A stretch of DNA of 64,000 nucleotides from Rehmannia glutinosa (GCA_016081115.2 JABTTQ020001742.1:248001-312000), one strand, 5' to 3'. Counted from the stretch's first letter, positions 1 through 12,432 are shown. The notes: generated from the letters alone by a model not told the origin. Numbers and translations: made by a program.

Positions 1-258
1 AGGTGGTGGTGTAATAATTTTGGTAATTATTAATAAAATTTCTTTTTCTTTTTCGAAACCCATCCTGGATATATTGGGGTGGTAGAGCACGTAGTCCCTA
101 GGTGGGGTGAAGCTCTTTAAATCATCGTGTGTTGTTTATTTTTCGCATTTACAGTTTTTAAATCTTTGCTTGTTCAATCGAAAAGGAGGACGGAATTTGA
201 AAAATCGGCATAATCTATTCAACCCCCCTCTAGATTATCATAGCCACTTGGACTAACA
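1..258 (+). repeat. 3' end of a Copia-type LTR (cut by the window edge)
   Basis: The stretch matches the last ~240 bp of the LTRs of element B (23318-23556): a TAATAATT/AATTATTA hairpin with a TTGGT loop at 12-32, the 'ggggtggtagag' block, and the terminal 'ctctagattatc...ggactaaca'. It ends in CA at 258. No primer-binding site follows, so it is the 3' LTR of a plus-strand element lying upstream, or a solo LTR. Confidence 0.75.
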
Positions 259-465
259 CTAAGGTCATATGTAATGTATTATTATTATTTACCCAAGTTA
301 TTAATGGATTTTGCATGAAATATATAACTTAAAATCTAAATATCATAATATAATGGTCAAATAAATTAGTATCAATTAAAGAACAACTAAGCTTTATATA
401 TAATAAGGATTTATTTATCAATTATTGCAATACATAGACCCCTTTAAACCTACTGATTCATGTCT

Positions 466-927
466 TCATCTTCCTCTAGATCTTCTTCTGGGTCTTTTTC
501 TGGATCTTTTCTCCAGATCATCTTTCAGGGTTCCTTCTGGTTCCTCATCTTCTATCATAGCCTCATTGTTCCAAAACTCAATCCGTTTACTGTATAACCT
601 GACAGTGAATGTCCTGTAGTTGATTTTGGATCGGTCGTCATGCCCATCGTACTCCAATAATGAGGCATAAAGCTTTTCAGCCTTGCCGTTCCAAAATGAG
701 GGGAAGTTATCAATCACTCTACGGGAGGTAGCGCATTCGTTTGGAGTGACGATGACATTCCTCATATTATACCACAACTGGTGAAGTTTAACTATATATT
801 CTCCAATGTTATCCCCCTCAATTTAATAGTTGAAATAATGATTGAGTCAGTTAATTGGATGGTTCGGACCCCAGTCATTATTATTATTGTTCTTTCTTGC
901 AATGTAGCGAGCGCGAGTTCCTGCCAT
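466..927 (-). pseudogene. retrotransposon gag relic (uncertain family)
   Basis: On the minus strand an ATG at 925-927 opens a peptide beginning MAGTRARYIARK, the kind of N-terminus seen in plant Ty3-type gag. It continues, with an in-frame stop near 830, into a readable stretch (to 466) containing GEYIVKLHQLWYNM and ending in a strongly basic RSRKRPRRRSRGR tail. A primer-binding site lies ~350 bp upstream at 1273-1285 in the matching orientation, which supports a gag assignment. No zinc knuckle, protease or reverse transcriptase is visible before 466. The family assignment is an inference from layout; the peptide itself is not one I recognise. Confidence 0.4.
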
Positions 928-1272
928 CTATATATATGTCCATTTGCAACCATAAGTCTATTTTTACATTTTTTTTAAAGAATAGAAGATTTCTATTCTT
1001 CTATCATTTAAACTGGTAATTTCTAAAGCAGAATATTGTAACATGAATCATAATAAAATACAGCATGACATAAATGAGCATAGTGATACAATTGTACAAT
1101 ATAACTTGCATTAATAATTCTCATACCTTGAGGAGACCGACAAGATATGATGGAGGTGGATGTTATTATACCATTTTATACAAAGTTTGACTTTTATTAT
1201 TTTATTCTTAAGAAAATGTATACATTTTAATTTTTTATTTTTTTTATTAACAAGCCTACAGAAACGTAGACA

Positions 1273-1703
1273 TGCTCTGGTACCACTTGTAACGACCCAA
1301 TTTTATGAAATTAAAGTACTCTAAATATATTATTAAGAAAACACAAAGTTATAAATTAAAGTGATCCCAATAATTATCAAAAAGTTGATTTAGAATTTTT
1401 AATTCTGAAGGGGAAAAAATAATGATAATAATAATTATTATAATATAATTATAATTATTATAATATAATTATAATTATAATTATAATAATATTACATCTT
1501 CCAAATTAAATTTTCCAACAATTATTTCAAGCATAAACCGGAAAAATTAAAGACATAAATCCAAAATTTAGTCCGATCATAATTATTTAAAATATAAATA
1601 TAGCATGATTTATTCCACCATCCACAACATCATATCTTCAACCGGATTCCTCAACCTGAAAGTCATGATAATAATTGGGGTGAGTTTAACTCATTTCAAG
1701 TAT

Positions 1704-1745
<42 letters not shown>

Positions 1746-2200
1746 GTTAATATTTAATATAACATGAAAAACATTCACATAATTACAACAATAAATTCAT
1801 TATTTTCCACTTTTTCCTCTCGACCGATTCTGTATATAGCATTGCGGGTTCACCCCGAAGATACTTTTGATCCCGGACCCTTTTCATGACCCCTAGCTTA
1901 TATGAATTTATTTCCTCTTGACATATATTGCAATCAATGAGGTATAATCATGGAACATTAAATAAAGACAAATATTATAAAACTCCCTAGCTTAATAATC
2001 GCAGATACTCGATGTAGAAAAATTGAACGATAAAAGCCCTAGTCCTCGATGCCTTCGTTTTCTATTGTAGAGAATTTAGAAAGTTGTGAAAATATATGTA
2101 GACTAATTTATATTTTTATTTCTATTTTTTTTTTTAAAATCCTAAATTAACCCCTAACACGACCCCTGAATTAATCTATAAATTTACCCCTAAAATAACT
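1273..2200 (-). repeat. primer-binding site and LTR of a minus-strand LTR retrotransposon relic
   Basis: Read on the minus strand, 1273-1285 is TGGTACCAGAGCA, one base off the usual initiator-tRNA-Met primer-binding site. The sequence just outside it begins TGTAACGACCC (from 1288), a common plant LTR end. The outer LTR end was not found; ~2200 is a guess at where AT-rich U3-like sequence gives way to other repeats. A (TA)n microsatellite occupies 1706-1742. Confidence 0.4.
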
Positions 2201-2239
2201 CCTAAATTAACCCTCATTTATTATTATTATTTTATGTTA

Positions 2240-2505
2240 TCACAAGAGCTGTCAATTTTGGCCCAGCATGTGGGTTGGCTCGATTGGCCCAGTAAAATGA
2301 TCGGGTTGGGCTGTGTTTTCTTGGGCCCGAAATAAGTTGGGCTTTTTTGGCTAGGTTCGTTAGGCCCAAAAAATCGGCCCAACCTGGTCACCCGTTTTTT
2401 TCTTTGTATTTTCATGGGTGAGTTCCAAAAAAAGTGGCTCGATTCTATGCCTGGCCCGCAAAAATTTTTGTTTTAGCCTGGCCCAACCCGTTTGACAACT
2501 CTAAC
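2240..2505. repeat. GGCCCA-rich dispersed repeat, probably hAT-like
   Basis: The ends are imperfect inverted repeats: AGAGCTGTCAA at 2245 and TTGACAACTCT ending at 2503. The interior is full of GGCCCA/GGGCC words, as in a widespread plant non-coding repeat. No clean 8-bp target duplication was found. The ORF across it is a by-product of the repeated words. Confidence 0.4.
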
Positions 2506-2549
2506 TGCACGCCATGAGCCTATTTTTTTTATTAGCTATCATGAGTCTT

Positions 2550-2615
2550 TTAGCTCAACTGGTATTGCTCACTTTTTATAGGAGTGCTGATTATGTAGTG
2601 AATCAATGAGGTTTT
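2550..2615 (+). repeat. possible SINE fragment (box A-like)
   Basis: TAGCTCAACTGGTA at ~2551 resembles the tRNA-derived box A of the SINE at 56032-56153. No clear box B follows, so this is a weak call. Confidence 0.25.
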
Positions 2616-2696
2616 CAATTTTTTTAGATTTATCCCTCCCCTCCACAGCTCTACTCCTCCCAGCTCATTAAAAAAGCAATACATGTGTACTAAAAT

Positions 2697-3272
2697 CGGT
2701 GTTTTAAATACCGTACTGGTGATGAAACCGGCCAACTCATTGGTAAGTGGTTCAATTAGTCGGATCGGTTCAACCGCCGATTTTACTATTTTTCATAAAA
2801 CTAATTATATTATATAAAATATTAATGTGATACACTGATATAAAACGAAAATATATATATATATATATTTTTTAATTTCTTATTTTTTTATTATTATTTG
2901 ATTGATTGTCTATGCCTATAGTAAAGATGTTTGTTCAAATTTAATATATTTAAATTTCTTAGAATTCTTGTTTGTATTAGTTAAATTGTAAATAATTGAT
3001 TAGAATCATAACATAAATAATAAATAATTGATGCGAATTTTTGTATGATTTGAACTATGACATAAATATTTTAAATATTAACTTATAATTTCAATTTTTA
3101 TAAAAGATTGAAAAAATGAGAAAATAAAAAAATAAGTTAAATCCAGTTGAACCGGTTTTGACTGATACAACCCTCAAAATGGTATTTAGGGCCTTACAGG
3201 ACCGGTCGACCCCCGAGCTTAGCAGTATAACCTGGGTTCAACCGGCGGTGCGATATGGTATTTAAAACACTG
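2697..3272. mobile_element. non-autonomous hAT-type element with 8-bp TSD
   Basis: The terminal inverted repeats are CGGTGTTTTAAATACC at 2697 and, reverse-complemented from the other end, CAGTGTTTTAAATACC (15 of 16 match). They are flanked by the 8-bp repeats actaaaat (2689-2696) and actaaaac (3273-3280), one mismatch. ACCGG/CCGGT words lie just inside both ends and the 576-bp interior is AT-rich and non-coding. Confidence 0.8.
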
Positions 3273-3298
3273 ACTAAAACTATGATTTGAGACGTTAA

Positions 3299-3622
3299 GA
3301 ATACAAGAAAATTCCAAATTACCGACAAAATTTATCGACATAAATGATTTTATTACTAAATATTATATTAATCTACAGAATACCTACAAAATAAAAAATA
3401 TTGTTTTTCCTCAAATTAGATTGACAAATTACCGACAGATCACCGATAATTTTTAAATTACCAACAGAAATACTATTATACGTATTTACCAACAGTTTAG
3501 ATTTTATAAGTAAATATTTAGCTATAATAATTTTTATCTACAACGATTTTACATGCACTTTACAATTATCTTAATACTTACCTTCAGAAAAATATGCAGG
3601 TAAACTGATTTTTCTTATAGTG
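3299..3622. mobile_element. CACTA-like miniature element
   Basis: The right end, reverse-complemented from 3622, reads CACTATAAGAAAAATC, close to the plant CACTA consensus CACTACAAGAAAA. The left end (3299: GAATACAAGAAAATTCC) is a decayed version. Repeated 'accgac' and 'ccaacag' words lie inside, as in CACTA subterminal regions. No ORF. Confidence 0.5.
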
Positions 3623-3624
3623 GA

Positions 3625-5495
3625 AGTAGTAAAAATGTCATGTATTTCTTCCCTTTCTGCATTTACAATTGATCAATATTTACTTTTATTATAAAATAAA
3701 TAACCCTATCATTGATTTCATGCCATCACTAGGAAAAAGAAAAATAGTGATAAAAGTAGTCTATTTGGATCCAAGGAAAGTGGAAAGATGGTAGAAAAGT
3801 AAAAAAGAAGGCAAAAGATGATTGGGATATATCCAAGCCCACTAAGTATATATGTGCATGCCATCTATATCAAATTAACTAGCTAGAGATCTCAAATCTT
3901 GCCTTTACCCACTTGTGAGGCCCCCAAACGGTTCTTTCCCACATGTAAGATCGAGGTTCATCTTGAAATGGACCTTCTCAACTTGAGTTTTATTAGGTTC
4001 TTCAATATCTCTTCTTTTTTTCAACTTTCCAAAAAAATAGTTTTTATATATAACGGAAGAAAAAACATATAAAGAGGTTAAATAGCCCAATCCATCATAT
4101 TACAAAGAGTCATCTAAATGGAAAATAATTTTTCCAAATTCAAGATGAAAGAGTGAAAATTGCAAGATAAACTCACAATTAAGACTTGTCATTTCTTCAA
4201 TTAAAATTAACGTTCAAATGGCTCTAAATAATTGTTTACCTAGAGCTTTAGCAAAATTAACTCATTATTGGTGATTATAAACTCTGCTTATTTGAAAATT
4301 TTCTTAACAATTTAAGTGAAAATTCAAATCATTATTTTTTAGTTCTTATATATAAAGACTCATTTCTTTAATGTTTGGGAGGAGTGCAGTGGAGAAAGAC
4401 ACAAGTTCGAATCATGATCAATATCGATCATTATAAAGGGTGAGTGATACGTAGTATAAACTCTTGGTTTATATATAATTTAAAGCTTCATATTTCTTGG
4501 TAGTGATATAATTGTAAGATCCCTCAAAATTGTTCAAGACATTTTACATAAATATCATAATCATTAAAAGCTCCTTTAGAATATATATGATGGTGGGAAT
4601 GTTGAAGATAAAAAGTTAGGCCATTGGAGATTAACATTACTATTTCTTTAATTAATTGGAGCACATCTTATTAGCAATATTATCGATCAGCAATAAATTA
4701 CTAGAACCCATCAGATTGTATATTGTATCAAACTTATCGCAGCTTTATTTTCTCTTAATTAATATGATCACCATAACACCATTAAATATTTCGATCGAGC
4801 CGACATCTTCAAAGTGAATTTCGTTTACTATTATATCAAGCTTGAGCCAAGTTCACAGTAATTGTTATAACTTTTTGAAATGCATTATATTTAACAAGCT
4901 AGTTTTCATAATAAATCTAAAAAATATTTTAAAGTACTATTTAGTATGCACTATTTTATCATAGTCAATCTTTTTCAAATCTTGAGTTTCTGTAAAGTAT
5001 AAGTTAAATTATTGTAAATATATATTTACCTACAGAATAAAACTGTTGGGAAATACCTATAGTATTTCTATCGGTAATTTTGTCGCTTGTCGATATAACT
5101 AGAATTTTCTCATGGTGTAAAATCCATGAATGTATTAAAAGAATTTTTTTGAACTTGAAATGTATTTATGACTTGCAACTAATATGTTCTACTTTATCTT
5201 CCATGCATCATTTCAATTAAGATCATATATAGATAAATATATGGAAACAAATCAAATCTCTTATGGAGTTATGTGTATGCCAAATACTATGTGTAACACA
5301 AAATTTTGCTCCGTACATGGTCCGAAAGGGCATGTACAATTCCACTTTTAATTTTCTAATTCAGTCTTTTTCCAATTGTATATTGTATGAAAAACTAAAA
5401 ATAAACCTAATCTTATTAATCTAGAATGTCAAATGGAATATTATATACTTAGCATATAAATACACGACCCCACAAGGTCCTATCAATTGATTGAT

Positions 5496-5537
<42 letters not shown>

Positions 5538-5618
5538 ATATGGATCAAATAGGTTCTCCTATTTGGGGTGAAAAATGGGGACACATCCTAACCATAGATC
5601 AAGAAATTTGAGTGGTCC

Positions 5619-5649
<31 letters not shown>

Positions 5650-5757
5650 CCCTACCATGTATATGAACTTACACAAATTCACAAAAAGAAGTGAAAACCT
5701 TCAATTCTCCTTGGCCTTCAATTTCAATTTGATTAAGCCAAACCAAAAAAAAAAAGG
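3625..5757 (+). repeat. duplicated SAUR locus, copy 1, upstream part
   Basis: This stretch is collinear, with many small indels, with 9660-10790 followed by 30153-31281. Shared blocks include 'cttccctttctgc...gatttcatgcc', 'gatctcaatctt', 'cagcaataaatta', 'catatcaagctt' and 'ctccgtacatggtccgaaa'. It is the 5' region of the first SAUR gene. A truncated CACTA-like end lies at ~4997-5113 (reverse complement CACCATGAGAAAATTCT). (TA)n runs lie at ~5500-5534 and ~5620-5650. No other gene is seen. Confidence 0.7.
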
Positions 5758-6087
5758 ATGGAGAGTATTATTATGCAGGATAACAAGAAGATGAAGGTGA
5801 AAAAAGGGTGTCTAGCAATTAGGGTTGGGTTAGAAGATGAAGAATTTCGAAAATTCACAATTCCAATATCATATTTATACCATCCATTGTTGAAGACACT
5901 TCTTGACAAAGCTCATGAGATCTATGGATACAACGACGTCGGTCCACTAAAGCTTCCATGCTCCGTTGATGAATTCCACCATCTCCGGTGGCGGATCGAG
6001 AAGGGATCCGATAGTTATCGCCACCACTTCAACCACCACCACCACCTCTACCACCGTGCCGGTGCCTTATCCTTCAAATCTTGCTAG
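5758..6087 (+). CDS. SAUR-like auxin-responsive protein (copy 1)
   Basis: This is an intronless 109-residue protein of the small auxin-up RNA family. SAURs are short plant proteins; many promote acid growth by inhibiting PP2C.D phosphatases and so activating plasma-membrane H+-ATPases. The conserved SAUR core spans about residues 13-79: KKGCLAIRVG, then an FRKFTIPISYLYHPLLKTLL-type stretch, EIYGYNDVGPLKLPC and a VDEFHHL end, resembling the SAUR30/32-like group. The tail is histidine-rich (residues ~87-99) and ends SFKSC. The start at 5758 was chosen because it gives the same N-terminus (M...NKKMKVKKG) as the paralogue at 31282. A TATA-like run lies at 5637-5650. The lone GC-normal ORF in AT-rich sequence and its conserved paralogue support a real gene. 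Confidence 0.9.
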   Translation: MESIIMQDNKKMKVKKGCLAIRVGLEDEEFRKFTIPISYLYHPLLKTLLDKAHEIYGYNDVGPLKLPCSVDEFHHLRWRIEKGSDSYRHHFNHHHHLYHRAGALSFKSC

Positions 6088-7785
6088 CTAAGCATATATG
6101 GCTTGTTTTATAATATTGAAGACAAATAGCTTTCCCCTCTTCTTTTGTATTTTCACAAATTTTGTAAGTTTTTGTAGCCATAAATCTATATATCTTGTGA
6201 GACAATTAGTGAAGTATATGTCAATTAAATACTATTTTTTTATGATTAATTATCTATATATGTGCGTGTGTGTGTGTGTGCACATAGGCTAATGTTTTCT
6301 TCTTAATTGGCCATAGAAAAGGGATAGATTATTATGTTATTGATTTTCGAGTCTAATGATTCTTGATTCTAGTTCACAACCAAGAAAAATATTATGATAC
6401 CTTTAATTTGAACTAAAGAATTTGCATTTGATATGATGATTAAAAAACTTGGAGTTTTCAAATAATTTTAATTTATTGAAGATTAAAAATCTAGGTAAAA
6501 GAATGTTCTGAAAATAATTAGAAATTATATGTAACAACTGATTAAGTTTATCGTTAAAATACAATAAATTATTACTGTGGATTTGAATGAGAAATCCACA
6601 AATTATTATTTGTTTTGCTCAATCTCATTAGAAATATTTGGTCTTGTATGGATTAATTTCCAGTTTCAAATGGAAAATGGATTTCGGACTTTGTTGATCT
6701 TCGTGTGAGAATCCGGAATATGTTTGGTTTAATTTGTTATCGAAATTCTATTATGATATATGTTTAGAAACGAAAATATGTTTGATTATAGTTTTTAAAG
6801 TGTAATTTTGTTGTAAATATGCGTAATTGTGGTGAAAAGCTCCTTAGTTGTATGTCCAAGATCCTATTTCCAAGAAAAATAAAATTGAATATGACTCAAT
6901 TTTCACTGAAAATTTTCTTAAACAAACATAAACCTATTTTCCAAAAGTTAGGAAAATGGAAAATGACCCTTGGAAACGGGAAGTTGGAACATTTGAAAAC
7001 ACAACCATATATTATATATTAGTGAGATATGTTACCACCATCACATAATCTCATACTCAATTCATTTACAACTTATTGACATTGATAATTTGGATATACA
7101 ACACAATTGTCTTTCAAAGCATATTTAGACAAAATTAACCAGTCAACAGCTCCAAAGAACTTATAACTTTAATTGAGGACAGAGCATGTATATAGGAAGA
7201 AAATGTTATTTTCTATTGGAAATTAAAAAACTAGTGTGAGCCACATAATACTTAATTAATTAAAATTATAATGATTAAGTGGTGGATCATGTTGCAAGAG
7301 ATTTATATGTTTCCCACTAGTGCCCTCTCTTTCTCCTTTAATTAGTCTACCATAATAGTCACTTGCCACTGTTAATGATGTTTAGCATCTTTGTTGTGGA
7401 AAATTGTTCACATCACAATATTAAAAATGATGTTTATTGGCCTTGATTGTTCTTTAGCTAAAAAGTCCCTCCACTAATTATTTTTTTCTTTTTGGTCACC
7501 TCAGCTAAAAAGCCCTAATCTTTGAAAAGAACAAGCCCAATTTTTTTTTCATTTTTTCTAAGGTAAAAAAAAACTTATATGTTTTTTTAAGGGCAAAAAA
7601 TATTTGGACTAGGGAAAAATATTGGATTAAGAGTAATGAGAGCCATTTGGCTACGCTGGCTGGTTTGATTGATGATGTCCGATTTTCATCATAGTCGGCG
7701 GAGGATCAACCGGAGTGGTAATTAAACACCAAAGCGGTCGAGAATATTTTCGCCGCCTTCTTATTCTTCATTTCTTCTATCACGT
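6088..7785. other. intergenic, AT-rich
   Basis: No gene is seen. A (GT)n microsatellite lies at ~6262-6280. The longest ORF (6819-7022) has no recognisable domain and looks like chance. Confidence 0.6.
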
Positions 7786-8768
7786 TAAGACCAACTCCAA
7801 CACAACTTCAAATCCCACACCAAAACACCAAATATCTAAAATACTCCCTCCAACCCAACTCTAAACATTACACCAAATTTGATGTAATGAATAGTGTTAC
7901 ATCAAATTTGGTGTAACACTATTCCTTTACACCAAATTTGGTGTAATACAAATATTCCTCTTTGTCCTCCAATTTCTTCTACTTCAAACTTTAATTCCTA
8001 TTGTATCCGATATTTGATATATAATTCATTTCTAACATGGTTTTAGTTATTTAAATTTTGTATATAGTTATTATTTTAGATGAACAATTATAATAACTAA
8101 TAATAGTTAATATTTACCAATAAATTATTATAAACTAAACTTAAAATTTTCGTAAACTACAACAATTAATAAACAAAATTACAATTAATTTAAAAAGCAT
8201 CAAAATCTATCATAAAATACAAAACACTAACATTATAAACAAATGAGAATAATCGTTTTCAAGACTTTCTCGCTCAACACAAACAAATCAAGGACAAAAA
8301 TATTCACTTTGCACTCAGGTGTGTGGGATGAATAATCAAATGAGAATAATCGATCATGTGTGGGATGAATATACTAATTTCGAGAATTAGTAATGTATTA
8401 ATCTTCTTTTGTCTTTAAATATTTATTTTAGGTTTGTCATTTTTATTGTCTAGTGTGCAATTTAGTATTTTTATTTATTGTGATATTAGTTGTAATATTT
8501 ATTTTGTAATATAATTAATTAATGTAATATTAGTTAAATATAAGTTTTTATTTACTTACATTAATAGTAATAAAATATAAGCAAAAGAAATAATTGCATA
8601 AACAAATAAATTTGTTATTCCAAAATGAAAAGAAAATATTAAAATACTCATTTGGCGTAAGATTTAGTGTAGTGGGTTGGAGATGGTTTTTGAAAAATTA
8701 CACCAAAACACCAAATTTGGTGTGAAAATCACACCAAATTTGATGTCATGGGTTGGAGATGCTCTTAT
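7786..8768. mobile_element. MITE with internal palindromes
   Basis: The left end (taagaccaactccaac) and the right end (reverse complement taagagcatctccaaccc) are imperfect inverted repeats next to TTA/TAA, as in Tourist-like elements. Inside, TACACCAAATTTGGTGTA and close variants recur at ~7867-7945 and ~8697-8745. No coding capacity. The family is uncertain. Confidence 0.5.
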
Positions 8769-8833
8769 TAAGAGTTCATTCTATCCTTTTTCTTGTTATA
8801 TTGGTCTTGCTAAAGAGTTTAAGCTAATTAAAT

Positions 8834-9262
8834 GGGAAAATAATATTCGGTCCTATAACTTGTACTATTTGTAGATTTAATCATCTAAGTAGTCACCTTT
8901 AAATTTTGGTCTAATATCTTTCAAATGATTTGGACATTTAGTCTGATTTTAATCAGAAATATGTAATTTTACCATAATTGTTAACTAAGGTCGATGGGTA
9001 CTAATGTATCTAAGAAATTTAGGGATTTTAATATTTCGGTGGCAATTTAATCAAATCACCAAAATTTCCAAGTTTTTGATATGTTTGTATCTGACCGGTC
9101 ATACTCAATAATTTTCGATAAAATTACACAATTTCGGTCAAATTAGGACTAATGTCCAAAGTTTTAAAAGATATTTTACTAAAATTTAAAGGTGACGACA
9201 TAGAGAACTAAATCTCAAAATATATAGCCCAAGTTACATGACCAAAAATTTAATTTTATACC
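8834..9262. mobile_element. foldback MULE-type MITE, 9-bp TSD
   Basis: Two arms of ~120 bp (8834-8955 and ~9135-9262) are inverted copies of each other and share 'gtcacctttaaatttt'. The element is flanked by taattaaat (8825-8833) and taataaaat (9263-9271), eight of nine matching, as for Mutator-type insertion. Confidence 0.65.
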
Positions 9263-9659
9263 TAATAAAATTGCCAAAGATATGCTAGTAAAATCCGACA
9301 AATTCATCTATGTACGCCACTTAAAAGGAAAATTGTAATTTTGGTCCCATAACTTGGGGGTGTCAAAACTAGTCCCATATTCGAGTCAGAACTTGACAAC
9401 GACAACCAAATTTACCACAACAAGAATCCATTTTGTATTTTATAATTAATTAAAGTTCCAAAATGGTTACCATTATATTTAATTTTTAGTGATATGTTTT
9501 TTCTAACAATTTGAGTTAGAATTTGTTATATATGAGTTGATTAAGTCATTCAATCTTTTGCTAATTAATAACTGAATTGACTAGTGATGAGAAATTGTAA
9601 AATGTCGAGAAATTTATCATACAACACAAGTAATATTACACGTGTACTATGATTAGACA
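9263..9659. other. intergenic
   Basis: No gene is seen. A short stretch at ~9330-9370 (aattgtaattttggtccc) resembles the terminal repeats of the MULE-type element at 38065 and may be a fragment of that family. Confidence 0.4.
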
Positions 9660-10790
9660 CGTGTAGCAGTAAAATGTCATGTAATTCTTCCCTTTCTGCC
9701 TTAATATTGATCAATATTTAATTTTATTGCTAACTCTATTATTTACAGCTAAAAGTGATTTCATGCCAATTGAAAATTAACAAAAAAAAATTCAGTGAGA
9801 AAAATAGTAGTCTATCTGGACCCCAGCAAAGAAGTGAACCATGGTAGAAAAGTGAAAAGAAAAGCAAAAGATGATTGGGAAGTCCACCAAGTATATGTGT
9901 GCCATCAATATCAAATTAACTCGAGATCTCAATCTTCTTTCTTCATTTTTTTTTATACAATGGGGAATCACAATCACTATCATCGAGGTGCGCACTATAT
10001 AAACTTTCAAATGCATGCGGCGAATGTAGCTTGCAAACCACGCTAACTAGGTGAACCGTGACTAATTAAGTCATGCTTGATTAAGTGGTGCAAAGGTATG
10101 AATTCGAACATGAGATGTTTTTGTAGTAAGAACTCATCATACTCTACTAAGTCACCACATTAGAGCAAATCAATATATATATATATATATATAGCTATTA
10201 AGATAAGGGAGGAACAATCATCTTTAAGCTAGCCAACTAGTGATCTCAATCTTGCCCACTTGTGAGAAGGTCCCAAAGGTTCTTTCCCACATAAAAGATA
10301 GAGGTCGTCTTGAAATGGACATTCTAAGGTTGAATTTTTGGTTCTTCAATCTCTTTTATAAATTAAGACTTGCCATGTATTTCTTTCATGAAATTGACAT
10401 TCTTGAATGGTGCTAAACAATTGTTGACCTAGAGCTAATTTAGCTCATTAGGTATTGGATTCTGCCTACGTAGCTTGCATCTATATAAATCAAATTGAAT
10501 TTTTTATTAACTATTTAAGTGGAAAATCATCATTTTCTTGTAATTATTATATATAAATTAAAACCTCATAGTTCTTGATAGTGATACAATTGTAAGATCC
10601 CCTCATGCCTCAGAACTCTTCAAGACATTTTACATGCATAATATAATCATTAAATGCTCCTTCAGAATATATGTATATGACGGTTGGAATTATTGAAGAT
10701 ATAAAGTTAGACTTTTTTGGAGAAACATTACTGTTAATTAATTACTTCAATTGGGTTTCATCTTATTTGCAATATCAGCAATAAATTATT
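9660..10790 (+). repeat. duplicated SAUR locus, copy 2, left part
   Basis: The stretch is collinear with ~3625-4710. The duplicate is interrupted at 10790 and resumes at 30153, next to the second SAUR gene. The ORFs across 9792-10046 are chance. A (TA)n tract lies at ~10170-10191. Confidence 0.75.
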
Positions 10791-11017
10791 TAGTGTTCTA
10801 GACGGCCGCCTAGGTCGATCCAATTTATCTAAAATCGCCAAAAAAAATCGTTCAGACCAAAAATTGGGCTAGGCGCCCAGAAATCAGGCCTATGACCCTG
10901 ACTAGCTAGGCGGGCTAGGCAGCAAAAATCGGCCAAAAATAGTAAAAATTAAAATATAAATGAAAAAAAAGAGAAAAACAATACTATTTCTAGGCGCTCA
11001 CTTAGGTGATCTAGACG
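10791..11017. mobile_element. hAT-like MITE, left part (right part 30104-30152)
   Basis: GC-rich words (ctaggcgcc, cggccgcctagg) mark a dispersed plant repeat. The 8-bp repeat aaattatt lies at 10783-10790 and again at 30153-30160, directly after the right part. Together they form one hAT-type insertion later split by Copia element C. Confidence 0.6.
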
Positions 11018-11189
11018 TACTGAAATATAAAATGAGCATTATGATTGAACTTGTATTATTGAGAACTTAACAATGTATACAGCAGGGGTGACTATTTATA
11101 GAGGAATGTAGAAGAAGAACAGAGTAACTAACTCTAAGAAATAACTAATTTCAGAACTAACTAAGTACACAAAAGGTACAACTCAAATA
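11018..11189 (-). repeat. element C 3' LTR
   Basis: Near-identical to 29919-30103, apart from two small indels. A TATA box (TATAAATAG on the minus strand) lies at ~11092-11100. A purine-rich tract on the minus strand (GGGGGTG, 11190-11196) abuts it as the polypurine tract. Confidence 0.8.
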
Positions 11190-11261
11190 CACCCCCTACG
11201 TAGTTGAATGAGATGAGGGAACCATATGTTGTAAAGGAAGTTTGCCACACAAAAATTGAAA

Positions 11262-12432
11262 CTAAGCGGCGGTGAGAGGTTTGGTAAGAAGATCGGTGGT
11301 TGCTCTCCCGGATGGAATATGCCGAACATCAATTTCTTTTGCTAATACCTTGTCCCCGACAAAGTGCACATCGATCTCAATATGCGTGGTCCTGGCATGA
11401 TAAACTGGATTTGAAGCATGTGCGTTTGCACTCAAATTATCACACCAAATCACCTTTGTAGGACTCTCAACTTGAACCACAAGCTCCTTAAGTAGTGAAT
11501 GTAACGGACAACATCCGAAGTTGTATCCGCGCAATGACCTATACTCGATTTAGATCGCTTCTGAACACTGATTGCCTATTTCCTGGAACACCAAGTAAGA
11601 AGATTGCCACCAAGATTGATAAGATGACCCTTGTGGATTTTCTATCATCCAAATTGTTGGCCCAGTCACCATCGAGAAAATCCCTCAACAACCATTCTAA
11701 GAAAGCGGGGATGAAAATGCACCCAATAGTATAAGTGCCTTTAAGATACATGAGTAAGTGTTTACATGCCAAACAAAGTGATTGATTGTAGGAGAGTGAA
11801 GATATTGATTCAATTTATTTACAAAGAAAAGAGATATTTGGCCTTGTGATAGTGATATATTGAAGAGCTCCAATGGTGCTTACTAGAGAGAGGGTGTTCA
11901 AACGGTTTGTTGTCCTGTAAGTGAAGTTTGGAGGAAATCGAGAGGTGTGGTGGTGGCTTTGCGCAGTGTAACATCTTTCTTTTACTTAGGAGATCATGTA
12001 TATACTTGGTTTGAGTGAGTGTAAGACCACTAGAAGTTACGCCTGACTGTAAGCCCGGAAAATAATCGACTTCTCCAAGTGTTTTTAAGGCAAAGGCTTG
12101 ATCCAAAAGTGTGATAATATGTTGGATCATAGTTGGATCATCCCATGTAACTAGTTTGTCATCAACATATACAAGAAGGAGGACAAGTTTCCACGAAACC
12201 CCTCGATAAAAGAGTGAGGAATCGACCACGTAAAACCTGGAAATTTTGAGCCATGAAATTTTAAAGAATTTGATTTATATGGAATGTTCAAGATTTTTAG
12301 TACATGTGTTGTGACTTCACAAGAGTGCCCAAGTTTCTTATGCCAAACATTGATGTCTTTATTCATGGAAGATCTGAGAGAAAGATTGAAAAGGAGAAAA
12401 GAGAAGATGAAACAAAGAGCGGTGAGATTCAA
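11262..12432 (-). pseudogene. element C pol relic: pre-integrase motif fused to RT tail and RNase H
   Basis: Read on the minus strand from 12432, the GAG-pre-integrase signature (NVWHKKLGHSCEV) at ~12340 passes directly into the C-terminal reverse transcriptase at ~12230-12150. There the active-site region reads LLLVYVDDKLVTW, giving the YVDD box. The integrase catalytic core and the RT fingers are therefore missing. RNase H follows in other frames: DWANNLDDRKST (~11660), the WCDN aspartate motif (~11450) and the usual C-terminal TDLLTKPLT (~11270). Several frameshifts separate the pieces, so no functional polymerase can be made. The arrangement is that of Ty1-copia/RE1-type elements. Confidence 0.85.

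Noticed and set aside
1706..1742. (TA)n tracts here and at ~5500, ~5620, ~10170
   Set aside because: Ordinary microsatellites; no further structure.
2227..2415. 62-residue ORF in the GGCCCA-rich repeat
   Set aside because: It arises from the repeated words of a dispersed non-coding repeat.
2240..2505. Full hAT call with 8-bp TSD for the GGCCCA repeat
   Set aside because: The ends are imperfect and no matching 8-bp flanks could be found, so only a repeat call is kept.
11495..11772. Overlapping ORFs in element C, including plus-strand ones
   Set aside because: The plus-strand ORFs are shadows of the minus-strand RNase H relic.
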